Assembly: GCF_002286965.1 (NCBI RefSeq)
Contig: NZ_NSKD01000001.1
Location: 682,001 to 746,000, forward strand
Direction: 5' to 3'
DNA length: 64,000 bases
Source: Halovibrio salipaludis
GTDB taxonomy: Bacteria > Pseudomonadota > Gammaproteobacteria > Pseudomonadales > Oleiphilaceae
In this document: one piece after another, positions 7,907 to 16,281 of the stretch
How positions within the stretch are numbered: position 1 is the stretch's first letter
Layout: the number at the start of each line of letters is the position of its first letter
The notes under the pieces: generated by a model
Database searches by the model: none
The model's input: the letters and a program-made list of their open reading frames with translations, nothing else
What the model was told of the DNA's origin: nothing
Position numbers and translations under genes: made by a program

Positions 7907-10438
7907 TTGAGAAAACCCATTGCCTGGGTGCTGGCGGGGCTTGTGGTGCTGGCCCTGCTGATGCTGTTGCCACGCCCGGCAGAGCAGCCCGAGTCCACCA
8001 GTGCTGGCCCGGAAGACGGGGATCTCCGGGAGGCCATTGAGGAAACCGGCCGCCGCGGAGCCTTGGTGGACGAGGTGGTGTTCACCCAGGAATCGGACGT
8101 GGGTCGGATCGCCGGGCTGATTGAACGCGGCCGGCAGCAGGTGTTTGCCCAGGGCATCACCAACATCACCGCCTATCAGCGCCTGCGCGACTCCCGTAAG
8201 GGTGACTACGAAACCGCCTATGGCTCCAACACCGAGCTGACCCTCAACCCGGCGGAATTCGAGGAGAACCTCAACCCCTTCAGCAACCGCCGTATCCGTG
8301 AGGCCATGAACTGGCTGGTGGACCGCCGGCACGTGGCCGAGGAGATCTATGGCGGCATGGCCGTGCCCCGCTATCTGCCGATGAACACGGCCTTTCCCGA
8401 TTACGCGCGGCTGGCGGAGACCGCCCGGTCCCTGGAGCTCAAGTACGGCCATGATCCGGAAAGAGCGCGCCGGATCATCGAGGAGGAGATGAAGGCACTG
8501 GGCGCGGCTCGGCGGGACGGGCAGTGGTACCACGACGGCGAGCCGGTCACCCTGCGCATCCTGATCCGCACCGAGGATGCCCGCAAACAGGTCGGTGACT
8601 ATGTGAGCAATCTCATGAGCGATCTCGGGTTCAATGTGCGGCGCCAGTACCGTACAGCCCAGGAGGCCTCGCGCATCTGGATTGCCAGCGACCCCTCCGC
8701 CGGTCAGTGGCACATCTATACCGGCAGTTGGGTCTCAACCGCCATCAACCGGGACGTCTCCAGTAACCTGAGCTTCTACTACACCAACCGCGGCCGCCCG
8801 GACCCGCTGTGGCAGGCCTATGACCCGGACGAGACCCTGGACAACATCGCCCGCCGGCTGGAACGCCGGGATTACACCAGCATGGAGGAACGCCGCGAGC
8901 TGATGGCCGAGGGCATGGAGCTGGCCATGGAGGAGTCCTACCGCATCTGGCTGGTGGACCAGCTCAGTATCATCCCGCGTGCCGCCAACGTGGCTCTGGC
9001 CGCGGACCTGGCCGGGGGGATCTCGGGCTCGCGGATGTGGCCCTACACCCTGCGTTACAGGAACCGGCTGGGCGGCAGTATGACCTTCGCCGCGCCCAGC
9101 ATGCTCACCGAGCCCTGGAACCCGGTGGCCGGCAGCAACTGGCTGTTCGATACCATGATCACGCGGGCGCTGAATGATCCGCCGCTGCTTCCGAACCCCT
9201 ACACAGGGCTCTACCAGCCCCAGAGCATCCAGGGTGCGGAGGTGACCGTGACCGGGGATACGGTGGCCCAGCGCAGCCAGGACTGGGTGGAGCTGGAGCG
9301 CGAGGAAACCATCGAGGTGCCGCCGGAGGCGTGGATCGGCTGGAACGCGGAGGAAAACCGGTTCCGGACAGTGGCGGACGCGCATCCAGACGGCACCACC
9401 GCGCGCTCACGCACCCGCATCCGCTACGAGGAAGGCTATCTGGACGGCCAGTGGCATGACGGCACCGAGATGTCCCTGGCGGATCTGGTGCTGCCCTGGA
9501 TCCTGAATTTCGCCCGGGCGGACGAGAACAGTCCCTTCTTCGATCCGGCGCACGTCCCGCGCTTCCAGGTGTTCCAGCAGTATTTCAAGGGCTGGCGCAT
9601 CCTCCAGCGTGAGCCCCTGGTGATCGAGGTCTACAGTGATCAGGTCTTCCCGGATGCCGAGACCATCGTGGCCCAGCAGGCGCTGTCGCCATTGCCCTGG
9701 CACATGCTGGCGCTGGGCATGCGCGCGGAAGAGGCCGGGGATCTTGCCTTTTCATCCCACAAGGCGGATGCGAACCGCGTGCCCTGGCTCAGCCTGGTTT
9801 CCGGACCCAGCCTGGAGACCCTGGAGCGGCATCTGGGCCGCGCACGCGAGCAGGGCTACCTGCCCTATGCCTCGGTCCTCAGGGACATGACCGAGGGTGA
9901 GAACCCGGCGGAGCGGCGTTACAGCGCCATCCAGGACTGGTACCGCGAGCGCGGCCATTTCTGGGTGGGTAACGGGCCCTTCTACCTGCATTCCGTGCAT
10001 CCTGTTGAAAAGACAGTGGTGCTGCGCCGCAACGAAGACTTTGCGGACCCGGCGGATAAATGGCTGGATTTCAGCGAGCCGGAGATTCCCGAGGTGACCC
10101 TGGATGGGCCCATGATGGTGCCCCAGGGCCAGTCGGCGACCTTCACCGTGACGATAACCTTTGGCGGGGATCCCTATCCGGAAAAGGCCATCAGGAACCT
10201 TGAATACCTGCTGTTCGACGCCGACGGCAATCTCCAGACCCGCGGCCAGGCGGAACCCGCGGGCGAGGGGCGCTGGCAGGTGTCACTGGATGCCGACACC
10301 CTGTCGGCGCTGGACGACGGTGCCAACAGCCTGGAGGTGGCGGTGACCTCGTCCCGTGTGGCTCTGCCGGCCTTCGCCTCCCACGCCTTTGCCACGGTTC
10401 CGGTGGGGACACGGCTGATGGAGGTGGATGATGAATAG
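7907..10438 (+). CDS. Peptide-type (family 5) ABC transporter substrate-binding protein with permuted domain order
   Basis: 843 residues starting with TTG, with GGAAGGGAGCG upstream. An N-terminal hydrophobic helix (about 5-22) lacks a clear signal-peptidase site, so the protein is probably membrane-anchored in the periplasm. The family-5 motifs appear in a swapped order. 'VDEVVF' (about 54), 'NPFSNRRIREAMNWLVDR' (about 123-140) and 'HDPERARRIIEE' (about 185) normally belong to the C-terminal half, but here they precede the usual N-terminal elements 'TEPWNPVAGSN' (about 401), 'GQWHDG' (about 516) and 'GNGPFYLHS' (about 688). A beta-rich Ig-like tail (about 728-843) ends it. It heads a five-gene transport operon and overlaps the first permease. 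The ligand is unknown; peptides are likely by family. Confidence 0.85.
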   Translation: MRKPIAWVLAGLVVLALLMLLPRPAEQPESTSAGPEDGDLREAIEETGRRGALVDEVVFTQESDVGRIAGLIERGRQQVFAQGITNITAYQRLRDSRKGDYETAYGSNTELTLNPAEFEENLNPFSNRRIREAMNWLVDRRHVAEEIYGGMAVPRYLPMNTAFPDYARLAETARSLELKYGHDPERARRIIEEEMKALGAARRDGQWYHDGEPVTLRILIRTEDARKQVGDYVSNLMSDLGFNVRRQYRTAQEASRIWIASDPSAGQWHIYTGSWVSTAINRDVSSNLSFYYTNRGRPDPLWQAYDPDETLDNIARRLERRDYTSMEERRELMAEGMELAMEESYRIWLVDQLSIIPRAANVALAADLAGGISGSRMWPYTLRYRNRLGGSMTFAAPSMLTEPWNPVAGSNWLFDTMITRALNDPPLLPNPYTGLYQPQSIQGAEVTVTGDTVAQRSQDWVELEREETIEVPPEAWIGWNAEENRFRTVADAHPDGTTARSRTRIRYEEGYLDGQWHDGTEMSLADLVLPWILNFARADENSPFFDPAHVPRFQVFQQYFKGWRILQREPLVIEVYSDQVFPDAETIVAQQALSPLPWHMLALGMRAEEAGDLAFSSHKADANRVPWLSLVSGPSLETLERHLGRAREQGYLPYASVLRDMTEGENPAERRYSAIQDWYRERGHFWVGNGPFYLHSVHPVEKTVVLRRNEDFADPADKWLDFSEPEIPEVTLDGPMMVPQGQSATFTVTITFGGDPYPEKAIRNLEYLLFDADGNLQTRGQAEPAGEGRWQVSLDADTLSALDDGANSLEVAVTSSRVALPAFASHAFATVPVGTRLMEVDDE

Positions 10439-11516
10439 CCGCCTGCGGGATTTCCGCCGTCTTGGCTGGTTCACCCTGCGCCGGGTGCTGGCGCTGTTCG
10501 TGACCGTTCTGATCGGGGTCTACCTGACCATCGTCATCGCCAACATGGGTGGCAAGGTGGATGAGCTGCGCAAGCTGCAGATCCGTTCCACCGTGTCCGA
10601 ATCGGTGCGGGCGGATCCCTCCTTTTCGGAAATGGATTCCGAAAAGCGCAATGAGTTGATCAAGGAGCAGGTGCAGCTGCAGATCGAGCAGCGCAACCTG
10701 GATGAACCCTTCATCTGGCGCAGCTTCGACTACCTGGCCCAGGCCATCCAGCTGGACCTGGGCCGCGCCGAGGAGATGCACAGTGATACCGGCTCGCGCG
10801 CGGTCTATGACATCATCGTGGAACGGCTGCCGGCGACGCTGCTGCTGTTTGGCACGGCGAACCTGCTGGTGTTCTTCGTCTCCGTCTATGCCGCACTTTA
10901 CCTGTCGCGACGCTACGGCAGCCGGCTGGACCGCGCCGTTATCGGCCTCGCCCCCAGCTCGGCGGCCCCGGCCTGGTTCTACGGCATCTTCCTGATCCTG
11001 CTGTTCGCCTTCGTGGTGCCGGTGCTGCCCGCCGGCGGCATGGTCGCGATTCCTCCGCCCGAGGATCCGTGGGTCTATGCCGGGAGTGTGCTGGAGCATC
11101 TGGTGCTGCCGGTCATCGCCATGTTCCTGTCGTCCATCTTCATCTCCATCTACTCGTGGCGGACCTTCTTCCTGATCCACTCCAGCGAGGATTACGTGGA
11201 GATGGCGCGGGCCAAGGGCCTGCCCTCGAACCTGATCCAGAGCCGCTACATCCTGCGGCCCACTCTGGCGCCCATCATCACCAACTTCCTGCTGATGCTG
11301 ATCGGGCTCTGGAGCGGCGCCATCATCCTGGAGCAGGTGTTCAACTGGCCCGGCCTCGGCACGCTGCTGTTCCAGGCCATCGGGCACCGGGACACGCCAG
11401 TGATCATCGGGGGCGTGGTGATCTTTGCCTACCTGCTGGCGGTGACGGTGTTCATGCTGGATTTCCTCTACGCCATTCTCGACCCCCGGGTCCGGATCGA
11501 GGGAGGTGAGCAATGA
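10428..11516 (+). CDS. Peptide-type ABC transporter permease (DppB-like)
   Basis: 362 residues (ATG 10428, or the adjacent ATG at 10431; GGAGG precedes both). A first membrane helix (about 18-40) is followed by a hydrophilic, charged periplasmic segment (about 42-100). The typical DppB core of helices follows, with the coupling loop 'DYVEMARAKGLPSNLIQSRYILR' and the hallmark 'EQVFNWPGLGTLLFQAI'. It pairs with the next permease to form the channel. It overlaps the end of the binding-protein gene by 11 bp and the next gene by ATGA, so the operon is translationally coupled. Confidence 0.9.
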   Translation: MMNSRLRDFRRLGWFTLRRVLALFVTVLIGVYLTIVIANMGGKVDELRKLQIRSTVSESVRADPSFSEMDSEKRNELIKEQVQLQIEQRNLDEPFIWRSFDYLAQAIQLDLGRAEEMHSDTGSRAVYDIIVERLPATLLLFGTANLLVFFVSVYAALYLSRRYGSRLDRAVIGLAPSSAAPAWFYGIFLILLFAFVVPVLPAGGMVAIPPPEDPWVYAGSVLEHLVLPVIAMFLSSIFISIYSWRTFFLIHSSEDYVEMARAKGLPSNLIQSRYILRPTLAPIITNFLLMLIGLWSGAIILEQVFNWPGLGTLLFQAIGHRDTPVIIGGVVIFAYLLAVTVFMLDFLYAILDPRVRIEGGEQ

Positions 11517-12844
11517 ACCGCTGGGTGCAGGGGCTGCGTGAACTCAGGGGGTATCCGTCCGCGGTCGGTGGGCTGGCGATCATCCTGTTCCTGGTGGCGC
11601 TGTCGCTCTATACCGTCATCACCATTCCCTATTCCGAGGCGCTGGACCGCTGGCGTGGCGGGGACCACTGGCAGATGAACCCGGTCAACGCCGGGCCGGT
11701 CTGGGCGGATCGGCTGCTGGGGGGCAACCTGCCGCAGACCCGGGTTGTGGAAAGTGACAATGCTGACGTGCGCGAGGCGCCCTTTGAGGGCGGCAAGCAG
11801 GTGCGGATTCCGCTCACCTTTGAGTACGACAACGAGGGCTTCCCCAGCGAACTCAACCTGTTCCTGAACCAGAAGGGCACCCAGCAGGAGGCCTTTGTGC
11901 GCCTCACCTGGCACACGCCTTCCGGGGAGACCATCCCATTGGGCGGCCAGCGGGTCTCGGAGGAGGACCGCATCTCCATCTCCCAGAACCGGGCCCTGGA
12001 GGGGCGGCTGGGTATGGTGCCGCACGTGGGGCTGTTCGCCGGCGGGAGTGATCCGGCGGACCCGAGGGCGGAACGGGGCGACTACCGGCTCACGGTGGAC
12101 GCCATGCTGTTTGATCCGGGTGCCGAACTGGAGGCGGACCTGGCGGTCTATGGCCGGGTCCACGGGCTGGCCGGCACCGACTACCAGCGCCGCAACCTGA
12201 TGCTGGCACTGATGTGGGGCACGCCCGTGGCCCTGGCTTTCGGGCTGCTGGCGGCGGTGGGCACCACGATCACGACCCTGGTGATCGCCGCCACGGGCGT
12301 CTGGTACCGGGGCTGGGTGGATGCGCTGATCCAGCGCCTGACGGAGGTGAACATGATCCTGCCCATGCTGCCGATACTGGTGATGGTGGGCACGCTCTAC
12401 TCCACCAGCATCTGGCTGATGCTGGGCGTGGTCATTGCCCTGGGCATCTTCAGCGCCGGCATCAAGACCTACCGGGCCATGCTGCTGCCCATCCGCGAGG
12501 CACCCTACATCGAGGCGGCACGGGCCTATGGCGCGGGCAACGCGCGCATCATCCTGCGTTACATGATCCCGCGCATCCTGCCGGTATTGATCCCGACCTT
12601 TGTGACCCTGATCCCGACCTTCGTGTTCCTGGAGGCGTCGCTGGCCGTGCTGGGTCTGGGTGACCCGGAGCTGCCCACCTGGGGCAAGGTACTCAATGAC
12701 GCCCAGGAGCAGAGCGCGCTCTACAACGGCTTCTATTACTGGGTGGTGGCGCCCGCCGTGCTGCTGATGCTGACGGGGCTGGGCTTCGCCATGTTCGGTT
12801 TCGCCCTGGACCGTGTCTTCAATCCGAGGCTGAGAACGCAATGA
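11513..12844 (+). CDS. Peptide-type ABC transporter permease (DppC-like) with large periplasmic insert
   Basis: 443 residues, well above the roughly 280-300 usual for DppC. Between the first helix (about 22-42) and the family-typical 'GTDYQRRNLMLALMWGTPVALAFGLLA' region (about 222 on) lies an extracytoplasmic insert of roughly 170 residues. It is beta-like in pattern and could contact the anchored binding protein. The rest is canonical: 'AAGNARIILRYMIPR' in the coupling loop and 'LEASLAVLGLGDPELPTWGKVL' near the end. It overlaps both neighbours by ATGA. Confidence 0.9.
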   Translation: MNRWVQGLRELRGYPSAVGGLAIILFLVALSLYTVITIPYSEALDRWRGGDHWQMNPVNAGPVWADRLLGGNLPQTRVVESDNADVREAPFEGGKQVRIPLTFEYDNEGFPSELNLFLNQKGTQQEAFVRLTWHTPSGETIPLGGQRVSEEDRISISQNRALEGRLGMVPHVGLFAGGSDPADPRAERGDYRLTVDAMLFDPGAELEADLAVYGRVHGLAGTDYQRRNLMLALMWGTPVALAFGLLAAVGTTITTLVIAATGVWYRGWVDALIQRLTEVNMILPMLPILVMVGTLYSTSIWLMLGVVIALGIFSAGIKTYRAMLLPIREAPYIEAARAYGAGNARIILRYMIPRILPVLIPTFVTLIPTFVFLEASLAVLGLGDPELPTWGKVLNDAQEQSALYNGFYYWVVAPAVLLMLTGLGFAMFGFALDRVFNPRLRTQ

Positions 12845-13827
12845 CGGACGCTCGCGAGCGACTGCTGCAGGTGCGCAACCTGCAGCTCCATTACCGTACC
12901 CGCCGGGGGACAGCACGGGCGGTGGACGGCGTTGACCTCGATGTGGGGCGCAACGAGGCGCTGGTGGTGCTGGGTGAGTCCGGCTCCGGCAAGAGCTCCC
13001 TGGCCAAGGCGCTGATGCGGCTGCTGCCGCGCAACGTGGCCCGTTACAGCGGCCAGGTGATGCTCGGCGGTGACGAACTCATGGGCATGGACGACGAACG
13101 CTTCCGTTCCGGTGTGCAGTGGAACCGCATCGCCATGGTGATGCAGGCCGCCATGAACGCTCTCAATCCGGTGGTCCGGGTGGGCGAGCAGGTGGCGGAG
13201 CCGCTGCGGGTGCACCGTGGCTGGTCGAAAGCGGCGGCCATGGAGCGGGTGGTGGAGACGTTTGCCATAGTGGGCGTGTCCCGGGACTTTGTAACACGCT
13301 ACCCCTTCGAACTTTCCGGCGGTATGCGTCAGCGCGTAGTACTGGCCATGGCGCTGATCACCGAGCCGGAACTGGTGATTCTGGACGAACCCACATCGGC
13401 GCTGGACGTCCTGACCCAGGCGAGCATCATGAACGTGCTCAAACGCATCAAGCGCGAGCAGGGCACCAGCTTCATCCTGATCACCCATGACGTGGCCACC
13501 TCCAGTGAACTGGCGGACCGGGTGGCGCTGATGTACGCCGGCCAGGTAGTGGAGCAGAGCGACGCCCGGGATTTCTTCCACCATCCGGCCCATCCCTATT
13601 CGAAGCTGCTGATGGACAGCGTGCCGCGCCTGCACCAGAGCGAGCCGCCGGGCTACATCCCGGGTGAGCCACCGGATCTGATCGACCCGCCGGCGGGCTG
13701 TCGTTTTGCGGACCGTTGCCCGTCGCGTTTCGGGCGCTGCAGCGAGGATCCACCTGCTTTCGAGCTGAACGGCGAACGCCGTGTGCGTTGCTGGCTGCAT
13801 GAGGAGGGCACCGACCATGACGGCTGA
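12841..13827 (+). CDS. Peptide-type ABC transporter ATP-binding protein (DppD-like)
   Basis: 328 residues. Walker A is GESGSGKSS, the signature is LSGGMRQRVVLAMAL, Walker B is LVILDEPTSALD, and the switch His is in LITHDVAT. The C-terminal extension contains the four-cysteine motif of oligopeptide ATPases (CRFADRCPSRFGRC...C), which in homologues can bind an iron-sulfur cluster. It works as a heterodimer with the next ATPase to drive uptake. Confidence 0.93.
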   Translation: MTDARERLLQVRNLQLHYRTRRGTARAVDGVDLDVGRNEALVVLGESGSGKSSLAKALMRLLPRNVARYSGQVMLGGDELMGMDDERFRSGVQWNRIAMVMQAAMNALNPVVRVGEQVAEPLRVHRGWSKAAAMERVVETFAIVGVSRDFVTRYPFELSGGMRQRVVLAMALITEPELVILDEPTSALDVLTQASIMNVLKRIKREQGTSFILITHDVATSSELADRVALMYAGQVVEQSDARDFFHHPAHPYSKLLMDSVPRLHQSEPPGYIPGEPPDLIDPPAGCRFADRCPSRFGRCSEDPPAFELNGERRVRCWLHEEGTDHDG

Positions 13828-14812
13828 GGAACCATTACTCCAGGCGACCAACCTGCACACCTGGTTTGAGCTGCGCCAGTGGGGCTTCCTGCGCGTGGGC
13901 TCGGTGCGCGCCGTGGACGGCGTGGACTTCGAGCTGGGCCGCGGCGAGTCCGTGGCCTTCGTTGGCGAAAGCGGCTGCGGCAAGAGCTCCCTGGCCCGGA
14001 CGCTGCTGGGCCTGCACAACCCCAGCCATGGCGACGTGATCTTTGAAGGGCAGCACCTCAGTGAACTGAAGGGTGAGGCCCGCCGCCAGTACCTGGCACG
14101 GGTCGGCTACGTGCAACAGGATCCCTTCGGTGCACTTCCGCCGTTCATGGACGTGCGCCGGCTGCTGTCGGAGCCGCTGATCATCCATGGTGTGAAGGAC
14201 CGGGACGAGCGTGAGCGCCGCATCTGCCAGGCGCTGCAGGAAGTACGACTGACCCAGGTGGACGAGATCCTGCCCAAGTTCCCGCACATGCTCAGCGGCG
14301 GCCAGCAGCAGCGGGTGGTGATCGCCCGGGCGCTGCTGCTGGAGCCGGCCATGCTGATCGCGGACGAGCCCGTTTCCATGCTGGATGCGTCGGTGCGGGT
14401 GGAGATCCTCAACCTGCTGCGGCGCATCCAGACGGAGCGTGGGCTGACACTGGCGTTCATCACCCATGACCTCTCAACCGTGCGCCACTACGCCGATCGT
14501 ATCTTCGTGATGTACGCCGGCCGGGTGGTGGAACAGGCCCCGGTGGAACAGCTCCTGGACAATCCCCAGCACCCCTACACCCGCGCCCTGCTGGCGGCGA
14601 TTGCGGATGTGGATGCGGACAACGCGCTGGATGAGCGCGACGTGCCGGATGGCGAGCCGCCCAGCCTGTTGCACCCGCCCGAGGGCTGCCGTTTCCACCC
14701 GAGGTGCCCCCAGGCCATGGCCGGTCTCTGTGACCGGCAGGATCCGCCCCTGTTCGAGCCGGAGGCCGGGCACTATTCCGCCTGCTGGCTGCAGGATCCG
14801 GAGCGGGACTAG
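13817..14812 (+). CDS. Peptide-type ABC transporter ATP-binding protein (DppF-like)
   Basis: 331 residues from the ATG at 13817, which has GAGGAGGG upstream; a longer in-frame start at 13781 lacks family sequence. Walker A is GESGCGKSS, the signature [15 protein letters not shown], Walker B LIADEPVSMLDAS, and the switch His is in FITHDLST. It also has a C-terminal cysteine motif (CRFHPRCPQAMAGLC...C). It overlaps the preceding ATPase gene by 11 bp, continuing the strict coupling of the operon. Confidence 0.93.
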   Translation: MTAEEPLLQATNLHTWFELRQWGFLRVGSVRAVDGVDFELGRGESVAFVGESGCGKSSLARTLLGLHNPSHGDVIFEGQHLSELKGEARRQYLARVGYVQQDPFGALPPFMDVRRLLSEPLIIHGVKDRDERERRICQALQEVRLTQVDEILPKFPHMLSGGQQQRVVIARALLLEPAMLIADEPVSMLDASVRVEILNLLRRIQTERGLTLAFITHDLSTVRHYADRIFVMYAGRVVEQAPVEQLLDNPQHPYTRALLAAIADVDADNALDERDVPDGEPPSLLHPPEGCRFHPRCPQAMAGLCDRQDPPLFEPEAGHYSACWLQDPERD

Positions 14813-14815
14813 ACA

Positions 14816-14974
14816 TTGCGGGCCCTTGGAATCCTGCTGATGCTGACGGCCCTGGCGCCGCTGCTGGCCATGGTCTCCGGTGGCCTGGCACCCTCGGTGG
14901 TACTCTCGTTGGTTGCCTACGGCATGCTGTTCGCTGGCGTGTTGTGCTTCACTGCCGGCGTTCTCCGCCGCTAG
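14816..14974 (+). CDS. Small membrane protein of 52 residues, unknown function
   Basis: The frame begins at TTG (14816), three bases after the stop of the DppF-like gene and in the same frame, and ends at TAG (14972-14974). An ATG nine codons in is an alternative. It reads as two hydrophobic helices ('ALGILLMLTALAPLLAMVSG' and then 'VVLSLVAYGMLFAGVLC') ending in 'GVLRR', a positive-inside C-terminus. GC3 is high throughout, as in true genes of this window, and GGAGCGGGA precedes it. The position suggests a small accessory of the ABC transporter. No family is recognised. Confidence 0.65.
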   Translation: MRALGILLMLTALAPLLAMVSGGLAPSVVLSLVAYGMLFAGVLCFTAGVLRR

Positions 14975-14982
14975 CGGCAGGA

Positions 14983-16212
14983 TCAGGCACTCGGAGATAC
15001 GGTGCGGGGTCTCTCGGGCGCCAGCAGTAACAGCAGGGAAGCGGCAACAGTCGCGCCGGCGAGGGTTATGCCCAGGCCCGAGGGTGTCATGCCGGCATCC
15101 AACGCCAGCCCGGCCAGGACCGGCGAGGCAGAGGTGGACAGCACCATGGCCGCCTGGGCCAGGGAGCGGATGGCGCCGATGTGGGCCACGCCGTAACGCT
15201 CCGGCCAGAGGGCGTTGCCGGCCGTGCCCGCGAAGCCCTGGCTCATGCCCGTGAGCGCCAGGTAGAGGAAGGGCGTCCAGCTCGCATGGGTCATGGCCAT
15301 GACCAGCAGCCCCGCGACCATGGGGTAGAGCCCGATCACCAGGGACCGCCGGGCCCCGATGCGGTCCACCAGCGGGCCGGCCACGAACAGCATCAGGAAG
15401 TGGCCGAGGGCGTAGCCGGAGAAGGCCAGGGCGATGTGCTCCAAGGGCCAGCCCCGGATCTCGGCAATGGCGGTCTGGTGGAAGAGGATGGCGGTCACCG
15501 TGAAAGGCACGGCCAGTGCACCCGGCAGGGCCATGTAGAGGCCGGGGTCGCGCAGCGCCTGGCGCCGGGTGAAACCAGTGGTCTCGGCGCCGTCCTCATG
15601 GCCCGTGGCGCGGAATTCGCGCGGATGGCGGGCATCGCGGGCGAGCCAGCGCATCAGGGGCAGCGCCAGTACGAGCAGGAAGGCGGCGGCCAGCAGCCAG
15701 GGCGAACGCCAGCCCCAGGCCGCCAGGATCAGACCCCCGGCCGCCGGCAGCAGTGCCTCGGACAGCGGTAGGCCGGAGACGGTCAGGGCCATGATCTTGC
15801 CCCGATCGCGGTCGAAGTAGCGGCTGGCGGCGGTGAAGCCGATGTGCGTCATCATGCCCTGGCCGCCGAGCCGCCCCAGGAAGAAGCCGGGAATCAGAAG
15901 CAGCCAGTGCCAGGCGGTACCGAGCAGCAGGGCACTGGTTCCGAGCAGGCCCAGTGCCAGGGTGATGGTGTTGGCCAGGGACCAGCGGTCCACGATGGTC
16001 CCGAGTCGCACCAGTACCAGGGCCGAGCCCAGTGTCGCCAGGCTGTAGTAGGTGCCATAGGTGGCGTTGCTCAGCTCGAAGGTGTCGCGCAGGCTGCTGC
16101 CGAAGATGGAAATGAAGAAGGTCTGCCCGAACCCGGACAGCGCCGTGGCCAGCAGTGCGAACAGGGCCAGCGAGGGGTTGGTCTGTATGAAGCGTGGCAG
16201 GCGCAGGTTCAA
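14983..16212 (-). CDS. MFS transporter
   Basis: 409 residues with 12 predicted membrane helices and the major-facilitator layout: the first half shows 'RLGTIVDRWSL' (motif-A-like loop between helices 2 and 3), and the second half shows 'GPLVDRIGARRSLVIGLYPM', its counterpart. It moves a small solute by proton-coupled transport; the substrate cannot be told. It converges on the ABC operon with an 8-bp gap. It may form a unit with the ATPase gene that precedes it on the same strand. Confidence 0.87.
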   Translation of the reverse strand: MNLRLPRFIQTNPSLALFALLATALSGFGQTFFISIFGSSLRDTFELSNATYGTYYSLATLGSALVLVRLGTIVDRWSLANTITLALGLLGTSALLLGTAWHWLLLIPGFFLGRLGGQGMMTHIGFTAASRYFDRDRGKIMALTVSGLPLSEALLPAAGGLILAAWGWRSPWLLAAAFLLVLALPLMRWLARDARHPREFRATGHEDGAETTGFTRRQALRDPGLYMALPGALAVPFTVTAILFHQTAIAEIRGWPLEHIALAFSGYALGHFLMLFVAGPLVDRIGARRSLVIGLYPMVAGLLVMAMTHASWTPFLYLALTGMSQGFAGTAGNALWPERYGVAHIGAIRSLAQAAMVLSTSASPVLAGLALDAGMTPSGLGITLAGATVAASLLLLLAPERPRTVSPSA

Positions 16213-16281
16213 GGCGGACTCCGGTGAACAGCGGGAGCGCCATGATAAAGCGCCGGAGTCCGCCGTTACAGGGGCGGCGTC

